DNA of 8,379 nucleotides, taken from positions 1 through 8,379 of the forward strand of contig CAKQJJ010000049.1 of NCBI GenBank assembly GCA_934247335.1, in the 5' to 3' direction. Numbering within the stretch: the first letter of the stretch is position 1; every line of letters starts with the position of its first letter. A program made the position numbers and the translations under genes. This document shows, one piece after another, positions 1-7,244 of the stretch. Source of the DNA: an uncultured Clostridia bacterium (GTDB lineage Bacteria; Bacillota; Clostridia; Christensenellales; Pumilibacteraceae). The notes under the pieces were generated by a model. The model had not been told where the DNA came from, ran no database searches, and saw nothing but the letters and a program-made list of their open reading frames with translations.

Positions 1-963
1 CCTTGCTATGCTTTCGCCGTAGCCGTTGCTGTCCTTGAACGGCTCGGAAAAATGTTTGGACACGAGCAGCGCGAAGTTGGTGTTGTCGGTTTTCTTTTCT
101 TCGCCCTCGTAGCTGTGACCGTTGACGGTGATAATGCCGTTGGTGTTTTCGTTTACAACTATTCCGCGCGGATTCATGCAGAACGTGCGCACGTTGTCCT
201 CGAATTTCTCGGTACGATAGACGATTTTGCTTTCGTACAGTTCGTTGGTGAGATCCTCGAAAATTTCGGCTTTAAGCTCGACGCGCACGCCGATGTCCAC
301 ACGATTGGACATGGTGGGGATATCCATTTCTCGGCACACTTCTTCCATCCACTTGCTGCCGCTTCTTCCCACCGACACGATGCAGTCGCGGCAGGTGTAT
401 TCCTTGTCGGCTACGACGGTGAACGTGCCGTCCTCGTTGCGCTTTATCGCCTTTACGGGCGTGTTGAAATGAAACTCTATCTTGTCTTTAAGTTCGTTGT
501 ACATATTTTCAAGCACGATATAGTTTATATCGGTGCCGAGGTGACGAACCTTTGCGTTGAGAAGATGAAGCTTGTTCTGCAAACAGATTTTTCCGAAACG
601 CGAACCTGCCGTGGAATACAGTTTGGTTGCGTGACCGCCGTATTTTACGTTTACTTCGTCCACGTATTCCATAAGTTCAAGCGCTTTCTGTTTGCCGATA
701 TGCTCGTACAGATTGCCGCCGAAATCGTTGGTAATGTTGTATTTACCGTCGGAAAAAGCACCCGCTCCGCCGAAGCCGGACATAATGGAACAGGTTTTGC
801 ACTTTATGCAGCTTTTAACCTTTTTGCCGTCGATGGGGCATTTGCGCTTGCTGAGCATGTTTCCGCACTCGAAAACGGCAACTTTTTTGCCGCTGTCGCG
901 CAGTTCAAACGCCGAGAAAATTCCTCCCGGACCCGCTCCGATTATTATTACGTCGTAATTCAT
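1..963 (-). CDS. FAD-dependent dehydrogenase (NAD(P)/FAD oxidoreductase family), C-terminus cut off by window edge
   Basis: The first 321 residues are visible, with no stop before the window edge, so the last part is missing. The protein opens MNYDVIIIGAGPGG, a Rossmann GxGxxG for FAD (residues 9-14), with an acidic residue at the end of the second strand (E32). Residues 33-75 hold a cysteine cluster (C33, C42, C52, C55, C58) followed by SGFGGAGAFSDGK. That arrangement is typical of the uncharacterised FAD-dependent dehydrogenases of COG2509 (usually about 450-480 aa). A second dinucleotide-binding-like stretch (CIVSVGRSGSKW) lies near residues 194-205. It is predicted to be a cytoplasmic flavoprotein; its substrate is unknown. 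The cysteines could bind metal or be redox active (inference). The ATG at 963 is preceded by GGAAGGAG and lies downstream of a near-consensus promoter, so the gene appears to be transcribed on its own. Confidence 0.9.
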   Translation of the reverse strand, partial: MNYDVIIIGAGPGGIFSAFELRDSGKKVAVFECGNMLSKRKCPIDGKKVKSCIKCKTCSIMSGFGGAGAFSDGKYNITNDFGGNLYEHIGKQKALELMEYVDEVNVKYGGHATKLYSTAGSRFGKICLQNKLHLLNAKVRHLGTDINYIVLENMYNELKDKIEFHFNTPVKAIKRNEDGTFTVVADKEYTCRDCIVSVGRSGSKWMEEVCREMDIPTMSNRVDIGVRVELKAEIFEDLTNELYESKIVYRTEKFEDNVRTFCMNPRGIVVNENTNGIITVNGHSYEGEEKKTDNTNFALLVSKHFSEPFKDSNGYGESIAR

Positions 964-980
964 AAGTACTCCTTCCGAGG

Positions 981-1000
981 CGGCTTTTCAAAATAAGCCG
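981..1000 (-). promoter_or_regulatory. 5'-UTR hairpin of the FAD dehydrogenase gene
   Basis: CGGCTT (981-986) and AAGCCG (995-1000) form a perfect 6-bp stem with an 8-nt loop. It sits in the leader of the FAD dehydrogenase transcript, just upstream of the ribosome binding site (about 971-978). It could affect mRNA stability or translation. On the plus strand it is followed by a T-rich stretch, but no plus-strand gene ends here. Confidence 0.35.
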
Positions 1001-1024
1001 GTCTCTTTTTTATCGTCCGCAGAT

Positions 1025-1053
1025 ATGATAACAGATATACCGCGTTTTGTCAA
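1025..1053 (-). promoter_or_regulatory. Sigma-A type promoter of the FAD dehydrogenase gene
   Basis: On the minus strand, TTGACA (1053-1048) and TATCAT (1030-1025) are separated by exactly 17 nt. The -35 is perfect and the -10 matches at five of six positions. Transcription would start near 1018 and give a leader of about 55 nt before the ATG at 963. It lies directly after the candidate terminator of the upstream cation transporter gene, which supports a separate transcription unit. Confidence 0.75.
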
Positions 1054-1055
1054 TT

Positions 1056-1082
1056 AAAAAGCGCTATTTCGCCGATTAGCAC
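1056..1082 (-). terminator. Candidate terminator after the cation diffusion facilitator gene
   Basis: On the minus strand, GTGCTA (1082-1077) can pair with TAGCGC (1066-1061), six pairs including one G-U, and is followed directly by five Ts (1060-1056). An overlapping alternative hairpin, GTGCCGA with TCGGTGC (about 1105-1080), competes with it. The stem is short, so the call rests on the T-run, its position after the stop at 1124, and the promoter starting right behind it. Confidence 0.45.
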
Positions 1083-1123
1083 CGATTTTTACAATTTTCG
1101 GCACTCGTTTTTCACAAAAAATC

Positions 1124-2311
1124 TCACACGAAAGAATAGTCGAATTCGACCACGGGATTGAGCGTGGGGTCGAACTCGCGCAATTTTTCGGCAATCAGCG
1201 AGCGCACTTCCTTTTCGCTTAATTTGCTTTCGCGCGTCATAACGACGTCGAAAATGAGATTGGCGTGCGACTTGCCGTCCACTATGCGGAAATCGTGCAA
1301 CGCGAAGTCGGGATCTATCGACTTTACTATTTTCGTACATTCGGCTTTAAGCATATTTACTCTTTCGCTGGTGGTGACGACCGGGTCCATGTGGATGGTT
1401 GCAAGGCAGTTGTAGTTTTCGGCAAGACCGCGCTCTATATTGTCCACGATTTCGTGGAGCTCCACCATGTTGCCTTCCGCAGGCACTTCGACGTGCACGG
1501 TTATCATCTTTCTTCCCGGACCGTAATCGTGAACGACGAGATCGTGAACGCCCACTATCTGCTTGTCGTAACCGCTGACGTAATCGGCGATTTCCTTGAC
1601 GAGAACTGGGTCGGGCGCTTTTCCGAGCAGCAGGTCGAGAATGCTGCGTATCGACTGAACGCCGGTGTATCCGATGAACAGCGACACGACTATGCCGGCG
1701 ATTGCGTCCACGGGAACGTTTTTAACTACGTTTGACAGAATACAGCAAACGAGAACCACGGAGGTTGAAACGCAGTCGGACAGGCTGTCCATTTCAGTGG
1801 CCTGCATTGCAACCGAATTTATTTTTTTGCCGCAATAGCGGTTGAACATCGCCATCCAGAATTTTACCAGTATGGACGCGCCCAGAACGCATATCGTAAC
1901 TATGCGCACGACGCCGTTTTCGTACGACGGAGTCGTGCCGTTTACTATGTTGGTAATCGATTCGCTTAAAAGCTCGAACGCGACGAACAGAATGATAACC
2001 GACACGAAGAGCCCTGCAAAATATTCCATTCTTCCGTGTCCGAACGGGTGTTCTTTGTCCGGCTTTTTTGCCGACAGCTTAAAACCGATAAGCGTGATAA
2101 GCGACGACGCTCCGTCCGACAGGTTGTTTATACCGTCGGATACTACCGATATCGCGCCGGTAAGCGTACCCACTATTATTTTGCTTGCACAAAGCAGCGC
2201 GTTCAATATAAGCCCGACTATTCCCGAAAGCCGCCCGTATTTTTCGCGGACGCGCGGATCGGACACGTTGTCGTAGTCTTTTATAAATATTTTCGTAAGA
2301 AATCTGAACAT
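1124..2311 (-). CDS. Cation diffusion facilitator (CDF) family transporter with extra C-terminal domain
   Basis: This 395-residue membrane protein belongs to the CDF family, proton-coupled exporters of divalent metal ions. Hydrophobic segments lie at about residues 30-52, 54-78, 98-118, 136-155, 180-193 and 203-219. The family hallmark HPFGHGRMEYFAGL is at residues 88-101. By alignment with E. coli FieF, the transport site would be N62-x3-D66 in helix 2 and D175-x3-D179 in helix 5. Asp/Asn in place of His has been associated with manganese-type CDFs, so manganese or iron is more likely than zinc (inference). The cytoplasmic dimer domain (about 230-312) contains GVHDLVVHDYGPG and IHMDPV with several histidines. 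A further 80 residues or so follow, making it longer than the usual 300. The ATG follows GGGAG. The gene starts 53 nt after the reductase stop. Confidence 0.93.
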   Translation of the reverse strand: MFRFLTKIFIKDYDNVSDPRVREKYGRLSGIVGLILNALLCASKIIVGTLTGAISVVSDGINNLSDGASSLITLIGFKLSAKKPDKEHPFGHGRMEYFAGLFVSVIILFVAFELLSESITNIVNGTTPSYENGVVRIVTICVLGASILVKFWMAMFNRYCGKKINSVAMQATEMDSLSDCVSTSVVLVCCILSNVVKNVPVDAIAGIVVSLFIGYTGVQSIRSILDLLLGKAPDPVLVKEIADYVSGYDKQIVGVHDLVVHDYGPGRKMITVHVEVPAEGNMVELHEIVDNIERGLAENYNCLATIHMDPVVTTSERVNMLKAECTKIVKSIDPDFALHDFRIVDGKSHANLIFDVVMTRESKLSEKEVRSLIAEKLREFDPTLNPVVEFDYSFV

Positions 2312-2324
2312 TTTTTACTCCCGT

Positions 2325-2338
2325 CATATGCGCATATG
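2325..2338. promoter_or_regulatory. 14-bp perfect palindrome upstream of the CDF transporter gene
   Basis: CATATGCGCATATG is its own reverse complement and lies 14 nt upstream of the transporter start codon, next to the ribosome binding site. Palindromes rich in CATATG half-sites are bound by several dimeric bacterial regulators, so a metal-responsive operator is possible. It could equally form a short mRNA hairpin. No convincing promoter was found in the 53-nt gap. Confidence 0.35.
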
Positions 2339-2364
2339 GCGAATACTGCCGTTTTCGGCGTATT

Positions 2365-3174
2365 TCAGAACAAGTCCGAAAACACTTCGGCTTTGCTTAT
2401 TTTCATAACGCGGGCAACAAACTTATCGCCCGTTTTTGGAAAAATTCTCGCCAGAAAATTCATTCCGTGCGCATCGAATCCGGTTACTTTTTTGCGTTTT
2501 TTGCGATAAATCGCGCGGCAGATCTTTTTTGCCGTTTTCATGGGCGACGCCGCTATTTTGTCCACTCCGCTCTTTTTAACGCGGTCGTCGCCGCGGAACA
2601 AATCGCTCATGGTAACGCCCGGATACGCAATTCCAACGTAAAGCTTGCCGTTGTTTTCCAGCGACATGCACTCTACGTAGCCTTTAAGCGCGTTTTTTGC
2701 GGCGGTATACGGAGCGGTGCCGGCAACCGGGCAAAGCGCCGCGCTGCTGCACACGAAATACACGCCGGGAGCCGAACTCTTTTTCAAAAGCGGCATAAGC
2801 TCCTCGGTTGAATAAACGCTTGCATAAAAATTGACGTCCATAACTTTTTTGAACTGCTCGGAGTCGATATCCGTCGTTTTTGAAAATCGCGGAAACACGC
2901 CCGCGTTGTTTATTATAAGGTCGGGAATAACGCCGGTTTTTTCAAGTTTTTCGCCGAAATCATGCCAGTTTTCGCGCGCCGAAACGTCAAACGCCTCGTA
3001 CGAGAAATTGTCGCCCAGCTTTTGCTTTACGGCGGCAAGCTTTTGCTCGTTTCTGCCTATTCCGATGACGCGCGCGCCGTATTTATTTACGAGCAGCTCG
3101 GCGATACACGCGCCTATTCCGCCCGAAGCGCCGCTAAGCACTACGGTTTTGCCTTTTAAGGGATATTTTGCCAT
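2365..3174 (-). CDS. Short-chain dehydrogenase/reductase (SDR), DltE/YqjQ-like
   Basis: This 269-residue cytoplasmic NAD(P)-dependent oxidoreductase has a complete classical SDR set. The cofactor loop GASGGIG is at 15-21, NNAG at 89-92, the catalytic Asn at N115, Ser at S143/S144, and YTAAK with Y156 and K160, followed by the PG motif at 185-186. R41 after the second strand suggests a preference for NADP(H) (inference). The C-terminal part, with a basic RKKRKK stretch at 224-229 and a KTGDK tail region, resembles the COG0300 (DltE/YqjQ) branch, whose substrates are mostly unknown. The ATG at 3174 lies 10 nt after the permease stop. Its ribosome binding site, AGGTGA, overlaps that stop, so the two are probably translated from one mRNA. 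Confidence 0.92.
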   Translation of the reverse strand: MAKYPLKGKTVVLSGASGGIGACIAELLVNKYGARVIGIGRNEQKLAAVKQKLGDNFSYEAFDVSARENWHDFGEKLEKTGVIPDLIINNAGVFPRFSKTTDIDSEQFKKVMDVNFYASVYSTEELMPLLKKSSAPGVYFVCSSAALCPVAGTAPYTAAKNALKGYVECMSLENNGKLYVGIAYPGVTMSDLFRGDDRVKKSGVDKIAASPMKTAKKICRAIYRKKRKKVTGFDAHGMNFLARIFPKTGDKFVARVMKISKAEVFSDLF

Positions 3175-3184
3175 ATCTGATCAC

Positions 3185-4345
3185 CTATTTTCCGAAGATA
3201 ACGCGTTCGTTGTCGAACATTTTGGTAAGTCCCCACGCGGCAAGCACGGTATATGCAAGATTTGCAAGAACGGTAATCAGAATATCGACGAAGTTAGCCG
3301 AGAACGAGAATATCGCGCCCATACATTGCAGCGAATTGAAAAACGGGATAATGTAGTAAAACGGCGAATCGGGGAATTCAAACATGTTGAAAAAGCTTAT
3401 TCCTATCAGTATGAACATTAGCGGCGACGAAAGCGAAGCGGCTTCCTTCACCGTCTTTGCCATAGCCGAGATAAGCGACAGCGCAGCTACGATCAGCAGC
3501 ACGGCAGAGGCGATTACGAGCAGCAGCAGGAAAATATCGCCAACCGTGTACGAAAGGTTCAGCTCTCCCAGCGCACCGCCGGTGAGGTTGGGAAGCGACA
3601 GGGCAACGCCCAGCGTACTTCCTATTCCGCCCAGCAGGGAGATTACCGACAAGGCGAGTATTTTGCCCATGGCGATACCGCCTCGGCTTGCGGGCGTAAC
3701 CAGAAGCGCCGCAATGGTGCCGCGTTCCTTTTCGCCGGCAATGGATTCGGGCGTGACGTTCACCGCGCCGGTAAACAGCATTATCATAAGAAGCATCGGC
3801 AAGAACGACGCCAAAATTTTGCCCAGCACGTTTTTCTCGTCGGCAAGGTCGTATTTGTCGCCGCCGGCGTTGACGTCGAAGAGATTGCTCTTTTCGGTTT
3901 CAAATTTATCGAGCGCGGAACAAAGAAGCTCGTACGCCTTTGACGATTCGGTTTTTTCGTTGTTGTAATATATGGCGATTTGCGGAGCTTGCTTGCTCTT
4001 ATCGCCCAGACTTTCCATAAAATCTTTCGGGAATATTATCACCGCGTCGATATTTTCGGCTTTTACGTCGGCTTTAAGGCTTTCGACGTCGCTCTCTTCG
4101 GCGGAAGAAAACTCGATGTCGGGCGAAAAGTACGAGCGTATTTCTTCGGGAAAACCTATCGCCGCCACCTTGTAGCGATAGTCCTTGTCGGGGGTAAACG
4201 CGCCGGAAATAAACATGCCCATAATCGTGTACATGACGAAGATCAGCAGTCCTGGCAGAACTATCGTGCCGAGGCAAAGCCGTTTGTCGCCGAAAAATCT
4301 TTTCATTTCCTTTTTGAAAACGGTGATTGCGGCTTTGAATTTCAT
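3185..4345 (-). CDS. ABC transporter permease, ABC-2/NatB type
   Basis: This 386-residue integral membrane protein forms the channel partner of the ATPase encoded just upstream. Its topology is that of the NatB (COG1668) group. There is one N-terminal helix (about 24-48), then a large extracytoplasmic domain of roughly 125 residues (50-175), then about five helices (177-197, 226-250, 268-293, 305-322, 352-374). The cytoplasmic coupling segment after helix 2 reads ESIAGEKERGTIAALLVTP (200-218), a signature of this family. The ATG at 4345 shares the sequence ATGA with the ATPase stop and has a strong GGGAGG site inside the ATPase gene, indicating translational coupling. NatAB exports sodium in Bacillus, but related pairs move peptides and drugs, so the substrate is open. 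Confidence 0.92.
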   Translation of the reverse strand: MKFKAAITVFKKEMKRFFGDKRLCLGTIVLPGLLIFVMYTIMGMFISGAFTPDKDYRYKVAAIGFPEEIRSYFSPDIEFSSAEESDVESLKADVKAENIDAVIIFPKDFMESLGDKSKQAPQIAIYYNNEKTESSKAYELLCSALDKFETEKSNLFDVNAGGDKYDLADEKNVLGKILASFLPMLLMIMLFTGAVNVTPESIAGEKERGTIAALLVTPASRGGIAMGKILALSVISLLGGIGSTLGVALSLPNLTGGALGELNLSYTVGDIFLLLLVIASAVLLIVAALSLISAMAKTVKEAASLSSPLMFILIGISFFNMFEFPDSPFYYIIPFFNSLQCMGAIFSFSANFVDILITVLANLAYTVLAAWGLTKMFDNERVIFGK

Positions 4346-5139
4346 TGCGCTTTACCTCCCGTATAATGGTTGTACAAATCGAAAAAGGCGTCCTCGGCGT
4401 TTTTGTCGCCGCACACTTCGCGGTATGTGCCGTTTGCAATCATCTTGCCGTCGGCGATTACGCCCACTCTGTCGCAGATTTTATCGACGAGGCTGAAAAT
4501 ATGCGTGGACACGATTACCGTTTTGCCCCTGTTTTTAAGTTCGAGAAGATAGTCGGTAACCGTTTTCGCGGTTAAAACGTCCAGTCCGTTTGTGGGTTCG
4601 TCGAAAATAATTACGTCCGGATCGTGAACCAGCGAAATTACCAGCGAAGCCTTTTGCTTCATTCCGGTGGAAAGATTGCCCACCTTCACGCCGGCAAAAT
4701 CGTTTATTCCGAACACGTCGAAAAGCTCCTTTTTGCGCTTGTCGCTCGTTTGTTTGTCCACGCCGCGCAGTTCGGCAAAGAAATCGAACAGATAATCGGG
4801 CGTGAAAAAGTCTTCGAGCTTCAATTCGCTTGTGAGAAAAGCTATGTTCGAGCGAACTTTTTCGGGATTTAGCAGAACGCTGTCGCCCAGCACCTGCGCG
4901 TCGCCGCCGTCGGGCTTTATAAGCGTGGACAAAATGCGCAGCGTCGTGGTTTTGCCCGCTCCGTTTGCGCCCAGCAGTCCGAAAATTTCGCCCGAATACG
5001 CCGAAAACGACAGATTGTTCACCGCGACGACGAAATCACGACTGTCGCCCGAAAGTTTTTTCTGCCGTCGGCTTAGCTTGAATTTTTTGTACAGTTTGTC
5101 AACCTTGACGGTTTCGCGCTTTACTATATTCTCTTCCAT
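4342..5139 (-). CDS. ABC transporter ATP-binding protein, NatA type
   Basis: This 265-residue ATPase powers the neighbouring NatB-type permease. It has Walker A GANGAGKTT (57-65), the signature NLSTGMKQK (155-163), Walker B VIIFDE (176-181), the D-loop GLD (185-187) and the switch histidine H213 in STH. The segment after Walker A reads IAFLTSEL instead of carrying the usual Q-loop glutamine, as in other NatA-like ATPases. The start is placed at the ATG at 5139, preceded by GGGG six bases upstream. A longer in-frame TTG start at 5175 would lie inside the terminator hairpin and has no binding site. The gene ends in a 4-base overlap with the permease. No promoter is recognisable in the 35 nt between the terminator and this ATG, so read-through from the flotillin gene is possible. 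Confidence 0.93.
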   Translation of the reverse strand: MEENIVKRETVKVDKLYKKFKLSRRQKKLSGDSRDFVVAVNNLSFSAYSGEIFGLLGANGAGKTTTLRILSTLIKPDGGDAQVLGDSVLLNPEKVRSNIAFLTSELKLEDFFTPDYLFDFFAELRGVDKQTSDKRKKELFDVFGINDFAGVKVGNLSTGMKQKASLVISLVHDPDVIIFDEPTNGLDVLTAKTVTDYLLELKNRGKTVIVSTHIFSLVDKICDRVGVIADGKMIANGTYREVCGDKNAEDAFFDLYNHYTGGKAQ

Positions 5140-5174
5140 ATAATTCCCCGGGCGTAACCTGCCCCGTAAACGCA

Positions 5175-5202
5175 AAACAGACGGGTTGTGTGCCGTCTGT
5201 TT
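5175..5202 (-). terminator. Rho-independent terminator between the flotillin and ABC genes
   Basis: AAACAGACGG (5175-5184) and CCGTCTGTTT (5193-5202) form a perfect 10-bp stem with an 8-nt loop. On the minus strand the stem ends in a run of Ts and then GCGTTT. It lies 55 nt after the flotillin stop. Because the stem itself is A-rich on one side and T-rich on the other, it may work in both directions. A second small hairpin, GCGGA/TCCGC, lies at 5231-5243. Confidence 0.8.
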
Positions 5203-5257
5203 GTCGCTTGCGAAATTTCCGCCGAAAACTGCGGATTCTCCGCTTTGAATTTAATTA

Positions 5258-6748
5258 TTATTCGTTTTTGGTTTGCTTTTCTTCGGCAGGAGCGGCGTTC
5301 GTGCCGGTAGCCAGTTTACCCGCTATCGCGCCCGAAATAAGCGCGCCGAGGTCGATACCGGTGGACTCTTTCATTCCGTCCATAACCTGACCCGCGCCCT
5401 GCATTACGTCTTTTATAAGCTTGGTGGAATTGCCGTCGCCGTACATGACGATCTTGTCGGTCTGAGCAAGCGGCAACGCTGCGGACTTGACCACTTCGGG
5501 CAACGCGCGCAGGTACATTTCGATGACCGACGCTTCGCCCATTTTCTTCTGAGCTTCGGCTTTCTGCTCGATTGCGGCAGCTTCCGCCTCGCCCTTGGCT
5601 TTTATACCGGCAGCTTCCTGCTCCATTGCGTAACGCTCGGCTTCCGCGGCGGCTTTCTTTGCCTCCGCTTCCTGCATAACGTCGTACTTCTTTGCTTCCG
5701 CGGCTTTGATCTGCTCGAATTTCTGCGCTTCCGCGATTTTCTGACGGCGGATAAGCTCGGCTTCCGCGGCTTTTTCGGCTTTATAAAGCTCGGCGTCGGC
5801 TTGCTTTCTTATCTCTGCGTCAAGCTGTCTTTCCTTGATTGCGATTTCGCGCTCGGCGATTTCGGCTTCCTTTTCCTTCTTTGCGATATTAGCGTTTGCG
5901 GCAGTGATTTCTATGGTTTTACGCTGCGTTTCCTGCTGAATGGAATACGCCGCGTCCGCTTCCGCGCGTTTGTTGTCCGCCTTTATCTGCATTTCCGCCT
6001 TCTGAACGTTGAGTTCGGCGTTCTGCTCGGCGATCTTTTTCTGAGTTTCGACCTTTACCGCATTTGCCTCTTCTTCGGCGTGAGCGGTTGCGATTGCGAT
6101 GTCGCGCTGAGCGTTTGCCTTTGCGATCTGCGCGTTTTTGCGGATCTGCTCCACGTTGTCGATACCCATGTTTTCGATGGTTCCGGCATTGTCCTTAAAG
6201 TTCTGAATATTGAAGTTTACCACTTCGATACCCAGTTTTTCCATATCCGGAACGACGTTTTCGGTTATTTTCTTGGCAACGCCCTGACGGTCCTGAACCA
6301 TTTCTTTCAGTCCCACCGAACCGACTATTTCACGCATGTTACCTTCCAGCACCTGCGTGACGAGGCTTACAAGCTCGTTCTGGCTCTTGCCGAGCAACGC
6401 TTCCGCCGCACGGTTGAGAAGAACGGGATCGGACGATATTTTGATGTTGGCAACGCCGTCCACGTTTACGTTGATAAACTCGTTGGTGGGCACCGCTTCG
6501 CTGGTTTTTACGTCCACCTGCATTACTTTAAGCGACAATTTGTCCACGCGCTCGAAGAACAACAGCCTCCATCCCGCTTTACCTATCAGAATTCTGCGCT
6601 TTCCTCTGCCGGAAATTATGTACGCGGTATCCGGCGGAGCTTTCATGTATCCGCCGATAAAGAATATCAGCGCGATTATAAGCACTATAATCCCTAGCAA
6701 TATTGCCGGGAATACCCATGCCGCCGCAGATAATATTGTGTTTGTCAT
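5258..6748 (-). CDS. floT: Flotillin-family SPFH/Band 7 membrane scaffold protein
   Basis: This 496-residue protein has the layout of bacterial flotillins such as B. subtilis FloT/YuaG. It has one N-terminal membrane helix (about 12-34), an SPFH/Band 7 domain (about 36-190), and a long Ala/Glu/Lys-rich coiled coil (about 200-405) with repeated EAE/KAEA patterns. The C-terminal flotillin segment contains ALPEVVKSAALPL and DKIVMYGDG (415-439). Flotillins oligomerise in functional membrane microdomains and help organise membrane protein complexes. The start is the ATG at 6748, which has AGGAGG eight bases upstream. An in-frame ATG at 6766 overlaps that site and is unlikely. The usual NfeD-type partner gene is not next to it in this window. 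It has its own consensus promoter and is followed by a strong terminator. Confidence 0.94.
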   Translation of the reverse strand: MTNTILSAAAWVFPAILLGIIVLIIALIFFIGGYMKAPPDTAYIISGRGKRRILIGKAGWRLLFFERVDKLSLKVMQVDVKTSEAVPTNEFINVNVDGVANIKISSDPVLLNRAAEALLGKSQNELVSLVTQVLEGNMREIVGSVGLKEMVQDRQGVAKKITENVVPDMEKLGIEVVNFNIQNFKDNAGTIENMGIDNVEQIRKNAQIAKANAQRDIAIATAHAEEEANAVKVETQKKIAEQNAELNVQKAEMQIKADNKRAEADAAYSIQQETQRKTIEITAANANIAKKEKEAEIAEREIAIKERQLDAEIRKQADAELYKAEKAAEAELIRRQKIAEAQKFEQIKAAEAKKYDVMQEAEAKKAAAEAERYAMEQEAAGIKAKGEAEAAAIEQKAEAQKKMGEASVIEMYLRALPEVVKSAALPLAQTDKIVMYGDGNSTKLIKDVMQGAGQVMDGMKESTGIDLGALISGAIAGKLATGTNAAPAEEKQTKNE

Positions 6749-6756
6749 ATCGGTTT

Positions 6757-6762
6757 CCTCCT
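6757..6762 (-). promoter_or_regulatory. Ribosome binding site that fixes the flotillin start
   Basis: AGGAGG on the minus strand, spaced eight bases from the ATG at 6748. It selects this start over the upstream in-frame ATG at 6766, which overlaps the binding site itself. Confidence 0.85.
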
Positions 6763-6807
6763 GCATTAAAGAGTGCCGGGTTATTTTTTCGCCCGAGCTT
6801 TACGATT

Positions 6808-6836
6808 ATTATACAGTACGCAAGCGCTTTTGTCAA
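6808..6836 (-). promoter_or_regulatory. Perfect consensus sigma-A promoter of the flotillin gene
   Basis: TTGACA (6836-6831) and TATAAT (6813-6808) on the minus strand are separated by exactly 17 nt, so all twelve bases match consensus. The spacer holds the palindrome AAGCGCTT (6822-6829), which could be an operator. The transcript would have a leader of about 50 nt. Such a promoter predicts high expression unless repressed. Confidence 0.88.
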
Positions 6837-6874
6837 GCTCTTCGCGTTTTTTCGCAGTAAATGTGTTTCAGAGG

Positions 6875-6980
6875 AAAATTTTGGATGCGGAAAACGGCAA
6901 ATATCATCGAACAAGGCAACCATGCGGAATTACTTGCAAAAGGCAGTGCTTACGCCGCGTTGTATAACAGCCAGTTTGAA
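6875..6980 (+). pseudogene. Decayed C-terminal fragment of an ABC exporter (fused permease-ATPase family)
   Basis: Two reading frames join to give the end of an ABC exporter ATPase. 6875-6901 encodes KILDAENGK, and from 6903 a second frame encodes IIEQGNHAELLAKG and then SAYAALYNSQFE. Together they match the familiar family ending, of the form KIL-x-x-ENGK-IIEQGNHxELL-x-KG-x-YAxLYNSQF, with one extra base (T6902) breaking the frame. Walker A, signature and Walker B regions are absent. The remnant is about 35 codons. It starts 39 bp upstream of the flotillin -35 and points away from that gene. The second frame runs on to a stop at 7055, but with no family resemblance. It is most likely the scar of a deleted exporter gene. 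Confidence 0.72.
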
Positions 6981-7069
6981 ACGGTAGAAATCTTTTATAA
7001 TTTTGTCGGAACAATCGTCCTCTCTGTATTGGCGCCAAGCTATTTGCGAATATGATTGAATCCGACGCA

Positions 7070-7099
7070 AGAGAAAAGGCGCGGCATCACGCCACGCCT
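7070..7099 (-). terminator. Rho-independent terminator for the small gene at 7237-7557
   Basis: On the minus strand, AGGCGTGGC (7099-7091) pairs with GCCGCGCCT (7085-7077), nine pairs including one G-U, around a 5-nt loop. It is followed by TTTTCTC (7076-7070). This is a typical intrinsic terminator. It lies 138 nt after the stop at 7237, but only 47 nt after the end of a possible out-of-frame coding tail at 7146. Confidence 0.75.
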
Positions 7100-7145
7100 C
7101 AATCTCAAATATGCACCCCACTGAAAAATCTCTACGGAAAGACAA

Positions 7146-7244
7146 TTAATCTCTCGGTTCGTTCAGTCTTATCCATGCGACTTTTGTATTTTTTCGTTTT
7201 ATATTATTTTTCAAACGCCTTATCGGCGCTTCAATTTCAGTCTT
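7146..7244 (-). pseudogene. Possible out-of-frame C-terminal tail of the small gene at 7237-7557
   Basis: Directly after the 106-residue gene stops, a +1-shifted frame stays open for about 32 codons. It encodes, in part, EAPIRRLKNNIKRKN and then TKVAWIRLNEPRD before a TAA at 7146. The stretch has natural-looking protein composition and ends shortly before the terminator. Joining the frames at the AAA GAC codons would make a protein of roughly 138 residues. A chance open frame in AT-rich DNA cannot be excluded, and no start codon or binding site serves this frame on its own. Confidence 0.3.

Noticed and set aside
52..996. Long plus-strand open frame over the FAD dehydrogenase
   Set aside because: It is antisense to a gene with clear FAD-binding motifs, promoter and ribosome binding site; the frame is a by-product of codon bias.
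981..1012. Plus-strand terminator (hairpin plus T-rich stretch)
   Set aside because: No plus-strand gene ends here; the hairpin is better viewed as part of the minus-strand leader.
5140..5175. Longer ABC ATPase start at a TTG at 5175
   Set aside because: It would begin inside the terminator hairpin, lacks a ribosome binding site, and adds residues not expected in the family.
5273..6697. Long plus-strand open frame (474 codons) over the flotillin gene
   Set aside because: It is a shadow of the repetitive Ala/Glu/Lys-rich coiled coil; the sequence is low-complexity and resembles no protein family.
6749..6766. Flotillin start at the ATG at 6766
   Set aside because: This ATG overlaps the AGGAGG that serves the ATG at 6748 and has no binding site of its own.
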